A stretch of 64,000 nt of DNA from Auricularia sp. M13 (GCA_037042915.1 CM073200.1:2972832-3036831); one strand, 5' to 3'; counted from the stretch's first letter, positions 45,500 through 57,665 are shown. Numbers and translations are program-made. The notes: a model not told the origin generated them from the sequence alone.

Positions 45500-47674
45500 A
45501 TGACCGTCGCGTCGATCGACTATAATGTCTCCAAGTGGACCAACAATTTGTTGGAAACACACAAGGGCGACGAGCCGTCGTTCTCTGTTCACTTCCACGA
45601 AGCGCATTGGTCGATCAATAATTCAGCCACCAGCCAATTCTTGTATGGATCTGCCATTTCGGTGAGACGTCTTTGCCTCTGGCTCTCATGTGTCGTATCT
45701 GACGCCCGTAGCAGTCTATATTAGACGATATTCGAGCATGCCGCATCCCGACTGACTTCCTCGATTTGTTCGACAAGTCTGGCGTTCGCTTCTTTGAGGG
45801 TGAGCACTAACGTGCATAGACCAGGAAATGCAACTGACGCCTCTCTTGAGGCTGCCTCATCGTTGCGCTCTACGATCATCGAATTCGTGTCAAAGCGAAT
45901 GGGTCCAACAATGCGGCTGACGCTGGACCAGACCCGCAACGAGTCGTTCTTCAACCCACTGCGGAGACGCTCTACGCAGATATCAAGTCTTTGGCGGAGG
46001 CAGATCGCATCCAAGGGAGACCTTGGACAGACGAGCAAGCGCTAGAGTTTGAATCTGAGATCCTTGTGAGTCGTTATTCTCAGTGACGTTCTCCGGTCTC
46101 TGACAAGCTGCCTAGCTCGCCACATCGCAACCATTGTGCCTCGATCCAGATATCAACGTTACGCGCATTGCAAACCGGCTTCTGCGCGCCTCGACACCAA
46201 CCGTTCCACGGTCGCTGAAGCGTAAACGTGGAGAAGGTCCCGATGAGTCTGGCGATGATGAGTTCCAGAAGGCACAGCGGGCCAAGCTGATGCAATTCAT
46301 GAACCCGCGTTCAGGACGCACATTCAACCCGAGGTACGTATGGCTGTTATATACGGCTATAGCTGCTAACTAGCTATCAGGCTGGCCGACGGCCGCATCG
46401 ACTTTGCGCTGGTGCGCGATGTGCTCGCTCAGATGGCTGGGAAACCGCTAGGTGGGGCCGCCCCTCCTCAGGCTCCCCGTCAGTCTACACCTCTTCCTAT
46501 CAACACAGGAGTTCCCCGCGCTGCGTCCATCTCCTCGGCCAAGGGCAGTATTTCCGGCAAGCTGGAAGACAAGAAGAAACCGAACTTGAATGTTGTCATG
46601 ATGAAGAAGGGCCTGGGTGGCAAAGGCGTCGACGACTCACCCGCGTCCGCTTCAACGTCTCTTCCCAGTGCATCGGAGGATAGACCGAAGGTCATCCTCA
46701 AGCTACCGACGCAGGCTTCGCTCAAGAAAGACGAGCCAACCCAACGTGTCTCTACGCCCATTCCCGCGCCAGGCCGAGTATCGACGCCCCTGCAGCAGCA
46801 GCCAATGCGCACCCAGACTCCTGTACCTTCGCAGGCAGTATCGATGAACCAAACCCAAGCGAGTGCAGCCCACGCCGCTCCGCCACCACCGCAGACCAAC
46901 GGCCTTTCTTTCCAGCCGGGACAGCTGTCCGAACAATTCCTTCGTGGCCTGCCCCCGCCAAAGAATCCAGTTGCGACGGGCAGCAACATGCCTTCTACGG
47001 CTGCCGGCAAGCGCCCTCAGACGCCGCAACAGCAGGCCGCCTTGATGATGGCCGCCGCCGCGAAGAATGGCGTGCCCAGCCAGGCTGGTCAAGCTGGTCG
47101 TCCGCCTACCATGTTGGGTCCCAACGGCGTTCCCATGTATCAGACCCAGGCGACCGCACAGCAAGCCTTCAACATGATGGCTGCAGTGCACGCTCGCGCT
47201 GCGACCGCGAATGCCGCTGCCGGGCGCGGCATGCCGATGACGAGCAACCGCTTCAGTGGCGCCCTCCAGATGGGCCGACCTGGTGCGCCGGGTGTCGTCG
47301 CGTTGCCGCCGAACCCGCTAGCTACCGGCAGCGGGGACCCCGCGAGCCAGGGCAACGTTGCTCCCGGCGTTCAGCCGCAGCCTGGGACGATTCCCGCGAA
47401 CTGGCACGCGCAGATGCATGCGATGCAGATGCAGCAGCAACAGGGCCAGCGTCCTCAGATGAACATCCAGATGTACCAGAATTGGGTGAATGCCATGGCG
47501 ATGGGAAGGGGTATGCCTGTACCGCGCGGACCGCTGACCCAGCACCAGCTTCAGCAGATGCAGGTTATGCAGGCGTCACTGATCGCGCAACAGCAGCAGC
47601 AGCAGCAACAGCAGCAACAGCAACGTCCTGGTGTCCCTCCACCTGGTGCGCCGAAGCCTCCTGGTGCGCGTTGA
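45500..47674 (+). CDS. SPT20: SAGA complex subunit Spt20
   Basis: Structural subunit of the SAGA histone acetyltransferase complex. From ATG 45500: DYNVSKWTNNLLETHK, PSFSVHFHEAHWSINN and FLYGSAIS; after an intron SILDDIRACRIPTDFLDLFD, VRFFEG; after a 55-nt intron (GTGAGCACTAAC..CTTGAG) GCLIVALYDHRIRVK and PQRVVLQPTAETLYADIK; then LATSQPLCLDPDINVTRIAN, the Spt20 domain end. The remaining ~420 residues are low-complexity, Ala/Pro/Gln/Met-rich, with a glutamine run near 47590-47625, and end GVPPPGAPKPPGAR. The domain exons look scrambled if read unspliced but join perfectly with short introns. Confidence 0.9.
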
Positions 47675-48322
47675 TGACTTTTGAGCTCTGGATACCGGGA
47701 TTCGGCTTGAACTAAGCCATGGGTACATTAGCATCTGTATTTATATCACCTACATTCTGTGGCATGGCAAGTCGATGATGTATTCCAGTTGGACTGGACT
47801 GATACATGAAAGCAACCATTAACTTCTTGAGCTGGAATAGGGGATGACGTGACTTGCGCGAAGATTTCTTCCTCAACGCCCCAAGCTTAGCAAGTGGACG
47901 ACTGTGATGAACCTCGGGCAAGTACATTATCCCAGCTTGATCCCAGCTGCCCTCTTGCCCAGGATGTGTCGCTTAAAATATATAAAGAAGTAATCCAAAC
48001 TCTTCTAGATGCAGTAGTCGAAATGAAGATTTGTGAATAGCAAGGACAGTCGTTCGAAAGCAGTTCGAAAGCACAATTGCAACGCCTGGCTGATACAGAC
48101 AGTTCCTGTGGTACCAGTCGTCTGGGTAAAGAGCGCCTCGGGTACAGTCGATTGGCTGCCTTCCTCGAGCAGTTGTGAGTTCGACCGCGTGAGCAAGTAG
48201 GGCGTCCGTAGGATGACACCGTTTGGTTGGGCCAGCTGGCCACTTATGGCCGCGATGCATGGGCGGCGCGTGTTGCATACGCGACGGTGTTGCACAGATG
48301 CCGGTATGAACCAGCGGCCCTA
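47675..48322. other. Convergent 3' region of SPT20 and POP5, no gene seen
   Basis: Only untranslated sequence is expected here; no domain or RNA feature recognised. Confidence 0.4.
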
Positions 48323-49011
48323 CTAGTCCTGGAGCGCGTTGATTTCCACCGCGCTACGTTCGAGATAGGCGTCGTGGGTATCCGGTGGGGCAACACCATT
48401 TTTGCTTGCTGTAGAGCGTGAGGGGTTTAGCTGTGAGAATGGAGTGGAGAACGCGGAGAAACGCACCTTGTGCGGCTTTCGCTCTCAGACGCGCAATGAC
48501 GATCTTGTCGTGCTGTATCGCAGCAAGTTGGGTATGCTTGATTGTTCCTGCGTACGGACGGTCAACATTAATGCCGCACTGCACAGTTCACGCAACACCT
48601 ACCAGACAAATGGACAACATGCGGGATATACTTCTCGCGGTCGATTTGTGAAAGTAGCGTCAAGCCAGCCCATGCAATCTGGTGGTGATCACGCGCGACG
48701 CGAATGATGCACATGCGCGTCGTCGGCGAGAAGTATTTCACTGCGTGGGCGTCAGCAATTTTCAAGCTTGCAGCGAGAGCGTTGTACCAGTCAATGAGGT
48801 GGACACGGCGCCCCAACCAATTTCGCCGAAATGCGTGAGGATGCTCTGTTTCAGGGCGGCCCAGATGCGCTTTGAGTCGAGGGTTGGCGGCGCGCTGGGC
48901 TTTGCACCCTCGGGGACGTGAATGAACTCGACCAAAAGCCAGCGATTCTACGGTAATATGAGTCCCATTATCAACATCGGTACGGGTAGCATGCACCTTG
49001 AATCGGACCAT
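48323..49011 (-). CDS. POP5: RNase P/RNase MRP subunit Pop5
   Basis: Five exons assembled by hand, missed by simple ORF reading. MVRFK | NRWLLVEFIHVPEGAKPSAP to GEIGWGAVSTSLT | VKYFSPTTRMCIIRVARDHH to YIPHVVHLSG | TIKHTQLAAIQHDKIVIARL | a short acidic tail ending AVEINALQD at 48323. The MVRFKNRWLL start, ILRV-type strand (CIIRVARDHHQIAWAGL) and VVHLSGTIKHTQ are the conserved landmarks of Pop5, the protein that supports tRNA 5'-end maturation and pre-rRNA cleavage as part of RNase P/MRP. About 165 residues, the usual size. The first intron splits after only five codons. Confidence 0.92.
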
Positions 49012-49570
49012 GATGTGAGATAATGAAAATGTACACGCCGGGTGCGCAAGAGAACCCTGAGCGGAGAGCCAAACCGCGTTGTTTTGCCGTTTTGTGCCCA
49101 CTTGAGTTTTCAGTTTAGCTCTCTACAACGAAGCACATCTAGTTCTGGGAGAAATATATAAAAAAATCTCATACTGCGCCCGGTAGATTCATGATATTCT
49201 TGCCAGACTCCATCAATGCCATACATTGAAGAGCCAGCGGCGGCAGTAATCCATGTTGAGATATAGCCGCACAAGCTTCTAAACCTGGGGGAGGCATTGC
49301 TCCACGAGGCAGGTCGCGCATGAATTGATCACACTGACTCACAGCACTGAGTACCGTGGGTGCAATGCCCGATGCAGTATAACAGCGGCTCAATCGTCTT
49401 CTGCGCACATAGGAGTAAGTATGGGTAGCCCGGGACGAGAGGCTGGAGAACAGTGTAGGCAATCGCAGAGAACGGCGTTCCGACTCGTGCGGGGACAAAG
49501 GGGGTCACACGGGCTCCGCCGGAGAAAACCGTCCGGCGGTGATTGCTCTTTCCAGCCTCCCAGTCTGTCG
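49012..49570. other. Divergent upstream region of POP5 and poly-Q gene
   Basis: A TATATAAAAAAA stretch lies at ~49155-49167. No gene supported. Confidence 0.35.
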
Positions 49571-51246
49571 ATGGCCCCCGCAACTGTGAGCGCGTCCGCG
49601 CTGGACGATGCAGCAGAGATCATAGATGCGGCAGAGCTGCTGAGCTCTGATGCGTACGCGAACCTCGAGCCAAACGCGCTGCCCGACAGCCCGGAGGCAC
49701 GGGAGCACGGCCTCTTCCTCGAGAGGCTCGAGCACCTCATGCAGGCTCAGGAGGAGGCCCTCGTTGCCTTTGCCGAGCGCGAGCAGAAGCCAGTCGAATA
49801 TGTGAGTGCGTGTCGCCGTTGAAGCTCAAGGCTTACGGACCCTTCCGCAGATTCGGCGGCATGTGGCTTTGGCGTACTCGAGGCTATTATTCGACAGGTC
49901 CTTCCCAGAACAAGATCCTGCTCAAGGTGAGCCTCTCACATTGATTTCTTTTATATGAGATAACGATCTTCTCTCAGGAGCGAACAATGCTGCGCGCTCG
50001 GTCGTTGCCAAAGTATGCCACACATTAGACTCGTTGCACAGCGCGGGCCAGTACGAGTCCCTCGTTCTCGTCACCAGCACGCGAGACGGAGACAAGAGCT
50101 TTATTGGCGGGACCAAGATCGGCAAAGCGTTCTGGGACTCGCTTAAGATGGGCGGGAACAGCGGGGTCAAGATGTTCAAGAATCACTGCAAGCTCTCGGT
50201 CGCGTCTGGAGAGTCCGAGTCTGCCGCGTTTGCCTCGGGCAAAAAGTGCAAAAACTCTCTCAAGTCTGAACTCAACACTGCGATGCGCGTTGCCCTCCGG
50301 TGATTAGTTTATATTTCCTTTTGTTGGACGGCGTCGCTGAACCGAAATCCGTAGGAACGCGTCGGGTAACTCGTCTGCCGAGATGCGGTGGACGAAACCT
50401 GAGCAGATCGAGAACTGGGGTGTGCGCATTGCGGGCTGGCCGCAGGACTTGCCGTTCCGCAACCCATCAAACAACACCGTGCAGGTAAACTCGCGCCTAC
50501 TCGACCTGCTCAAGGCGGGCAAGATCAAGTTCGTCAAGCCCGGCGACGCGGAATGGGAGAGCGCGGCCGTCGCGCAGAATAAGGCGCCCAAGTTCGCGAC
50601 ACCCAAGCAGCAGCAGCACGCGCAGGCGCAGGCCGCGATGCAGGGTGTCATGTCCCATGTGCAGCTCCCGCCAGGCGTCGTCCTCGGTGTGCCCCACGGC
50701 GCGATGGAGCACGGCGCGGACCTCATGCGCCATGGAACCATATTCCACCAACTCCCGCCCGGCGTCAGCCTCATGAACGGGCGCGCCGATGCGGGCATGG
50801 TTGCGCTCCCACTCACAGTCGCGATGCCCGTCCTCCAACAAACGGCCGCAGCAGCAGCAGCTGCTGCTGTGCACCAACAACCAGTGGCCTCCACTTCGCA
50901 CGCCCAAGATCCCAGCATACCCGCCCCTGTGCCATTGCATACCGACTCGCAACAGCAACAACAACAACAACAACAATTACAGCAGCAGTTACAGCAGCAG
51001 CAGCAGCTACAGCAGCAACAGCTACAGCAGCAACAGCAGCAGCAGCAGCATCAATGGTCGCGACCCGACACGCCGGCCGACCGAAGTTCGCTGTCCGCAC
51101 CTATGGACGCCTCCCGATCGTCCTCCGCAGGCCGCTCGCAGTCGTCGTCCTCTCTTAAACGCAAACGGGACGCGTCGGACGACGTCGGTGCGCCGCCTCC
51201 GCCAGCCGAGCGCCCTCACACGCCCATGTCTGCTGTGCCTGCGTAA
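49571..51246 (+). CDS. Uncharacterised poly-glutamine protein
   Basis: Four exons (49571-~49801, ~49852-49926, ~49979-50301, ~50355-51246) joined by GT..AG introns, about 500 residues. The N-terminal third is acidic and helical (LFLERLEHLMQAQEEALVAF). The middle is conserved-looking and soluble: YESLVLVTSTRDGDKSFIGG, KAFWDSLKMGGNSGVKMF, KKCKNSLKSELNTAMRVALR and WTKPEQIENWGVRIAGWPQD. The last third is Gln-rich (runs at ~50950-51050) with a basic SLKRKRDAS that could be a nuclear signal. The pattern fits a transcription-related nuclear protein, but no domain is recognised and the function is unknown. Confidence 0.7.
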
Positions 51247-51472
51247 CGGACCATTGATTGGGTCCCGAAACTTTTGTGCGCCCTGCTGAGCGCCGTGTTG
51301 TATTTTTGCTGTTGTATATGTGCAAAAGCTAATTAACTTTGTTCGGCGTTCACTAGCACTTTTTACTTCGGCGTGGCTTACTATCGCTTACTCGCGTCCC
51401 AAGTTTGTGGTTGGCATGAGAGGGAAGGGAAAAACCATTGCGATACATATGAGTAGTCGGCTGCGGCATGTC

Positions 51473-51590
51473 CTGCTCTAGCGGAAGTCATATTCGGTCA
51501 ATACGCTATTCTGGAGGCCGAGGGCATTCGCAATGAGACCGTTGAGGGTCACCATCAGGATGAGGATCTTGCTGAACAGCCGTCGGTTCG
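51473..51590 (-). other. Possible terminal exon, uncertain
   Basis: A minus-strand frame reads FDANRRLFSKILILMVTLNG then ANALGLQNSVLTEYDFR and stops. It looks like the end of a real protein with a short hydrophobic segment, but no upstream exon was found because the U6 locus follows. Kept as an uncertain fragment. Confidence 0.2.
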
Positions 51591-51641
51591 CGTCAAAACA
51601 TGGTCAATCGGAAGCCCCCGAGCCCTCCTCTTTCAATTACT

Positions 51642-51664
51642 GTCCCCTTCGGGGTGACATACGT

Positions 51665-51696
<32 letters not shown>

Positions 51697-51745
51697 GGCC
51701 CCTGCACAAGGATGACACGCTAGTTCAGAGTGGAACCGTCTACGG
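51642..51745 (+). ncRNA. U6 spliceosomal RNA (U6 snRNA)
   Basis: Begins GTCCCCTTCGGGGTGAC (5' stem-loop) and continues with the near-invariant U6 core, including AAAATTGGAACGATACAGAG (ACAGAGA box), AAGATTAGCATGGCCCC (AGC triad) and TGCACAAGGATGACACGC (internal stem-loop), ending at 51720. U6 pairs with U4 and then U2/5' splice sites in the spliceosome. The 3' part (TAGTTCAGAGTGGAACC..) differs from common U6 ends and there is no T-run until 51780, so the 3' end is uncertain. No clear TATA box lies ~25-30 bp upstream, and a retro-copy cannot be excluded. Confidence 0.85.
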
Positions 51746-52350
51746 ACGGCAATATTTATTGTTGCATTCGTCTCTAGCATTTTGCAAGCCACGCCATTGA
51801 GCTCTTTGCGGCTGCAGGGAAGCATAATTATGTCTGCATCTCGCAAGCATCCGTATAGCCAGCTGGTTTGCCTTGCTTTCTTATTCAAGGCCGCGAACGC
51901 CGTGTTATTTTGCGGCCAGCATGTCGGACGCCATGTCCAGATTGCGGCGTCGTGCGAAACTCTTTGCTCGCTACCGCACTTGCCAGACTCTATAGCGACG
52001 GCGTCTCGCCTTTTCAATTGAACTGCTCAAGAGCATGATCCAAATGGCATTCGATGTGCGACGTATTGGCTGAGGGCTCCCAAGGGGCTCCGTAGGCTTG
52101 CAATTGGCACTTGTTCCTCTCGGGATCACACTGTACGGCCCAGCTTGCAGCTTTCTTCTGCCATGACCTCTCCCGGACGATGCCCTGACTCTACCTGGTG
52201 CCACTATGGTCACACGGGCGGGATACAGTGCTCTATGGCAGTTCTGATAGCAGCCGGATTTCATTCGGTCAATTGGCGGCGGTACTTCTACGCGCTACGT
52301 ATAAAATGCGAGCGCGCCGTTAGACGTGGAAATGCCAGCAGCACCCAACG
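51746..52350. other. Intergenic stretch, no gene seen
   Basis: Between U6 and the carboxylesterase gene. A TATAAAATG motif occurs ~50 bp before the esterase ATG (~52300), a possible TATA box of that gene. Confidence 0.4.
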
Positions 52351-54934
52351 ATGCTTCTCCCTGTGGTCTTTGCACTCGGCGTTATCGTGGTAGCGGCGGC
52401 GACTACACCTTCTCCAGCATCGTTAGGAAGCTCGCTGACGTTCCTCTGTCAAAATGACCTGGACTGTGTGTCGGCTTCTGGATTATCCTTGCCACTTCGT
52501 GCTGAGCAATAAAACTCTGAACAGGGACAAAAGCGCCAGAACATAAAGGGGCTATCCTGCTGAAGGCGCAGACGCACGCGCAGGCCGTCGCGTCCTGCGC
52601 CGCGCTCGGCGAAACGCTGCTCGTGCCGAACGGAACGCATTTCTCCAGCGACATCCGCGCCCAGCTGTCCTTCCTCGCGTTCAAAAAACAGTTCCCCGCT
52701 GCCCAGCAGTTCTGGGTGTCGGCCAGCGCGCGCGGTGCCTGCCACAGTATCGATGCACTCGGGCTTGTCCTGCCTACGGCGTGCACGCGCAGGCTGCCCA
52801 CATTATGCTCACAGAGCGCGCCTTTCCGAACGACGGATAACCAGGTACGCAGCCCTGAACGCGGGAGGAGCTTTGTCTCTTACGAGACATGTCGTTCGTA
52901 GGACATCAGCGCCCGCTTCCACACCGTGGTGACATCTGGCGGGCGAACATTCACTGGGTACGACCGCGCCACTGCTGCGTCTGCTGGCCAGAGTGAATGT
53001 GAATCGCTGAAACGATTGATTCCTCCTTCAGCTACCGCGATCACCTGTCCTTCCGCTTCATGGGCGTGCGCTACGGGAACACTCCGCAACGCTTCACGTA
53101 TTCCACAGTGTTCTCGGGCGCAGAGAAGAGCTTCAATAATACCGTCAAGGGCAGCCAGTGCATGCAGACTGCGGGCGGCGGCTCCGAAGACTGTCTTTTC
53201 CTGAACATCTTCACGCCCTTCCTGCCGAATGCCTCGACGCGGAAGAGCGAGCTGCGGCCCGTGCTGTTCCATATACACGGCGGTGCGTATACTGGAGGTT
53301 CTGCAAACGACGGTACTTTTGACGGTGGGAGTTTCTCGTCGCGCGGGGACATGGTCGTTGTGCGTATCATACCGAATCTGCGACCTTCAGAAGTTGCTTT
53401 ACGGAGCGTTCATGCTGCGCTAGGTGGACATCAACTACCGTCTCTCAACGCTTGGATACCTCGCGCTGGCGGACGGCGTCACCAACGGCAGCTTCGGCAT
53501 CTCCGACCAAGTCACCGCGCTCGACTGGGTGCGCGCGAACATCGCGTCCTTCGGCGGCGACCGCGACCGCATCACGCTCATCGGCCAGAGCGCGGGCGCC
53601 AGCAGCGTGCGCATCCTCATGGCGTCGCCCAAGGCCATCGGCAAGTTCGCCGCGGCGATCCCGATGAGCAACCTCGCCGGGCTGAACTTTGCGACCATCT
53701 TCTCGAACTACCCCACCATCGCGCAGGAGGTGCAGCAGGCCGCGAACCCGATCCTTGCGCTTACTGGGTGTAACACGACGACGTCGGATGCGGAGACGCT
53801 GGCGTGCCTGCGGGCGTTCGATGCTCAGGAGCTCGTCAATTTGCCGACCATCGTGAGGTGCGTTCCTCCGACTGCTGTCAATGGCAGCCAGACTGATAAC
53901 ACCGTCGGATAGGACGCCGGTCGTCGACGGGACGTTCATCACGTCGCCGCAGCTGCCCGTCGACGGCTCCGCGCCCGTCGCGCATGTCCCGGTGCTGATG
54001 GGCATCATGCGCGACGACGGCGCGGCGTTCATCGGCTTCCCGTCCAACGCGAACCTCGCGCAGCAAGTCGCCTCTATCATGTACGTACTGCACCTCGAAC
54101 CGCCCGCCCCTTGTTCACCGAGACGCGACGAAGCTCGACCGTACCCGCCAACGACATCATCAACTCGGGCCTGTTCGCGCCGCCGACGGGCCCAAATGCA
54201 ACGCTCAATGTCTTCAACGTCACGTCGCGGATTACGACCGACATCGAGTTCCGGTGTCTCGACTTGGCGTCCGTGTTCTCCTCGGTCAAGCGCAAGCTGT
54301 TCCCCAATATATGGTTCTACCAGTTTGACCGGTGCGGCGTCATGATTGTCGTCTTTACGACTAATTTGCTCATCCTGTTGTCAATGCGCAGGTCGTACCA
54401 GACGCCTGGTATGCAGCAGCGGCGCGGAGCAGCTTTCGTCTGACCAGACCTTCTCGCTTGTAGGGTTCAATCCCAATTTCCCAACGTGCGATCCACCAAA
54501 AGACGACGCCCACCCGCTCGGCGACACCACCAAAGAATACTTCCAGTGCGTCCTCACCAATCACCTCCCCATCACACACTCAGCGTAGCGCACTCTACTC
54601 CAGCTGCCACTCCGGCGAGCTCTACTACGCCTGGGGCACCCTCGGCCAATTCGCGCTGCCCTTCCGCGACGCGCGCGACCTGCCCTTCTCGCAGCTCGTG
54701 CAGGACCACTGGACGGCGTTCGTGCACGCGCACGACCCCAACCCCGACCCGGCCCTGCTCCGCGCGCGCGGGTACACCGCGACGCTCGGCCAGCTGGAGA
54801 AGGGGAGGTGGGAGCCGGTGACGGCGCGGAATTTGCGCATGAAGGTGTTCGATACGCCCGCGCGGTTCGAGGTGTTCCAGGAGAGCGCGCAGTGTGATTT
54901 TTTGGGGTTCCCGCTGGACTTTTATGAGCGTTGA
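52351..54934 (+). CDS. Secreted type-B carboxylesterase/lipase
   Basis: Alpha/beta-hydrolase of the carboxylesterase/cholinesterase family. ATG 52351 starts a signal peptide (MLLPVVFALGVIVVAAATT). An N-terminal extension (LTFLCQNDLD..; ILLKAQTHAQAVASCAALGE; FWVSASARGACHS; LCSQSAPFRT) of a type known in basidiomycete members precedes the core: YRDHLSFRFMGVRYG, EDCLFLNIFTP, the oxyanion-hole HIHGGAY, VDINYRLSTLGYLAL, the nucleophile elbow GQSAGAS, and later the acid/His region around DAHPLGD and the FVHAHDPNP end. At least seven introns, several inside the core. Ends FLGFPLDFYER. Substrate not predictable. The exon around 54330-54470 was hard to define. Confidence 0.87.
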
Positions 54935-55151
54935 CTTGGAGCATGTGCTGTACAGTCTGTCCTTCGGAATAAAAAGCACAGATGAGACTGTGCTTCTGCA
55001 ATCTCGTCCACCGCGGAAAAGTAGTTTGCCACGAGACTGTTAGATCTGCGCGTCATTGTCACGTTTCGCTGTGAATTGGACGTGTGTTATTTTGAGTACT
55101 GTACACGAAAACTCCAGCTCTAAAGATCAGTGTTGAGCACGTCGATATGAG

Positions 55152-56449
55152 TTACAACCTCGCATGTGCGCTCCGATCGCCAGACGCAAGCCGCGCCCAC
55201 TCGACGACGGCCTGCGCGAGCGCGTCGAGCTGGGCGCGCGTGTGGCCCGCCTGGACGCAGACGCGCACGCGCTCCTCGCCACGGGGTACGGTAGGCGCGG
55301 CGATCGGGCGTGCGACGAGCCCCCGCGTGCGCAGATGCCGCGCGAGTGCGTGCGGGTCGGGCGTGAGAAGCGGGATGATGGGCGACGGCGGGTCGCACTC
55401 GGGGATGGAGAGCACGGACGGCGGGATACCGTTTAAGTGAGGCCGTAGCTGCGCGAGCAGGTGCTCGATGTTGGCTTGTAATTGCACGGCCAGCTGCATT
55501 TTGTGCGTTAGCGTTGAATTAAAGGACGATGAACGCGCCCACCTCGTCGGTATGCCCGTTCTCGAGCGCATCGACGGCGCCCTCGATGGCGGCGACGCAG
55601 AAGTTGCTGAGCGCGGTGGTGTAGACGAGCGGGCGGGCGTAGTTGAGCAGGTACTCGCGCACGAGCGGCGGGACGAGCAGCACGGCGCCGGTGCACGCGA
55701 GCGCCTTGCCGAACGTCACGAGGCGCGCGAACACACGGTCCTCCAGGCCGGCGCGCACGACGAGCCCGCGGCCGAAGACGCCGGTGGCGTGCGCCTCGTC
55801 GACGACGAGCCGCGCGCGCGCGCCGAGCGGCCGCAGCGCGTCGGCGAGCGCGGCGAGCGGCGCGGCGTCGCCGTCCATCGAGTAGAGCGACTCGACGGCG
55901 ACGAACGCCGTCGCGGCCGGCGGGAGCGCGCGCAGGCACGCGCGGAGGGCGCGGACGTCGTTGTGCGCGAAGGGGCGCGCGGCGGCGCGGCCGGCGCGGA
56001 TGCCGTCGTGCACGGACGCGTGGACGAGCGCGTCGTAGAGCACGACGTCGCCGCGCTGCGGGACGGCCTGGAAGAAGGACACGTTCGCGTCGAAGCCCGA
56101 GTTGAACAGCAGCGCCGCGGGCGCGCGGAAGACGCGCGCGAGCCGCGTCTCGAGCGCGGCGTGGGCGAGCGCGGGGACGAGCAGCCGCGAGCCGCCTGCG
56201 CCCAGCACTGGTCTTCTCGACGTGAGCGCGGGCGGGTGTATAAGTAGGGTGTATGCACACGCACTCTGTCGACGCCGAGACGCGGCCGAGGAAGGCATCG
56301 CGGAGGGCGGGGGCGCGGGAGAGCGAGAGGTAGTCGTTGGACGCAAAGTCGACGCCATCCGCGCTCGTCGGGTCTAGTCTGCGCAGGATGCCCCGCTCGG
56401 CGCGCGACTGCAGCGCCGCCTGCAGCTTGCTCTCCAAATCGGGCGGCAT
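55152..56449 (-). CDS. 8-amino-7-oxononanoate synthase (biotin synthesis)
   Basis: PLP enzyme that condenses pimeloyl-CoA/ACP with alanine in biotin synthesis. Exon 1: MPPDLESKLQAALQSRAERG, DFASNDYLSLSR; intron ~56270-56220; exon 2: VLGAGGSRLLVPALAHAALE, FNSGFDANVSFFQAVP, VDEAHATGVFGRG (PLP-binding Asp), and TFGKALACTGA, whose Lys should form the Schiff base; a short intron (~55552-55505); exon 3: LAVQLQANIEHLLAQL to the stop after SAHARL. About 390 residues, the family's usual size. GC-rich with strong codon bias. It lies 5'-to-3' downstream of RIB3 on the same strand. Confidence 0.92.
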
Positions 56450-56710
56450 GGCGCAGCTGGCAGAGTCACAGTGTCCCCAGCTGCATTTTTCGAAAGTTTA
56501 AGAAGGACAAGGCACGCATGACAGCAGCTTGTCGGCCTCGGGACGGGCGTCCGAACACGTCTTCAATTCCAATTGAATCAGCTGCATTCACGAGGGTGGA
56601 GTGTCTATTACAATAAAGTAAATCCTGGGAAAGCAAGAAATCCGGTGCGCAGAGAGTTATGATACAACAACACTATGCGACCATAATACGGGCAGCAAGC
56701 GCATTTACGC

Positions 56711-57618
56711 TCAGGCGGGTGTCTCTTGTTGCTGCTGCAGTTGCTGCAGTCGGTACTTGGCCAGCATGTCGATGCTGATCATCTTGAGCCCCCAGCGGTC
56801 GGCGAACGCGCGGCAGTCGTGGCCGCGCGCCATCGTGCCCATCTCGTCGTCGTTGACGATCTCCGCGAGGAGGCCGGCCGCGGGCTGGCCTGTCAGCCGG
56901 CACAGGTCTGCGCGGTGTCAGCGTGGTGCGAAGGGAGACTGCAAGCGAAGGACGGACCGAGCGCGGCTTCTGTGTGGCCTCTGCGCTCGAGCACGCCGGC
57001 CGGGCGCGCGCGCAGGGGCACGAGATGGCCCGGCCGTATGAAGTCGTCCGGCTTCGAGCTCGCCGACGCCAGCTGCCGCGCGGTCAGTGCGCGGTCGTGC
57101 GCTGAGATGCCCGTCGTCGTCCCTACATGGTGTCAGCACGCAAGGTGAGGTATGACTGAGGCACAGACTGACCGTGCTTGTAGTCGACGGTGACGGTGTA
57201 TGCGGTCCGGCGCGGGTCCTGGTTGTCCGCGACCATCATCGGGATCTCGAGCTCGTCGATGCGCTCGCCGGGCAGCGCCAGGCAGATGTATCCGCTGCAT
57301 GTGCCGCATGTTCAGTCGGTCGGTCGGTCAGTCGGTCAGCGCGGCGCACCTGGTGTGCTTGACCATCCACGCCATCTGCTGCGTCGTGACGGCGGCGGCG
57401 GCGACGATGAGGTCGCCCTCGTTCTCGCGCGCCTCGTCGTCCATCACGACGAGGAACTCGCCGCGCGCGAACGCCGCGAGCGCGTCCTCGACCGCGTCGA
57501 ACGCGAATGCTGCCTTCTTCGCTGCGTTTTCCGAGGCGGCGCCGTTCGTGAGCAGCGGGGCGGGCGCCATCTGCGCTGCGGCTGGTGCTGGGGATTGGGA
57601 TTGGGGAGTCGAGTGCAT
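56711..57618 (-). CDS. RIB3: 3,4-dihydroxy-2-butanone 4-phosphate synthase (riboflavin synthesis)
   Basis: Converts ribulose 5-phosphate to the four-carbon precursor of riboflavin. Exons give [18 protein letters not shown] (acidic Mg-binding loop), [52 protein letters not shown] and [20 protein letters not shown], the diagnostic motifs in order, ending [11 protein letters not shown]. Introns near 57353-57300, 57176-57125 and 56942-56908. The start could be MHSTPQ (57618) or MAPAP (57570). A 299-bp MITE ends 48 bp upstream of the first ATG, so the native promoter has been displaced or shortened. Confidence 0.93.
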
Positions 57619-57655
57619 TTGGCTGAAGTACGCACGGGCGCCTGTCCCGAGCTCC

Positions 57656-57665
57656 GGCCACGTCC
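57656..57665 (+). repeat. Target-site duplication, left (GGCCACGTCC)
   Basis: Ten bases identical to 57965-57974, exactly flanking the inverted-repeat element. Confidence 0.9.
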
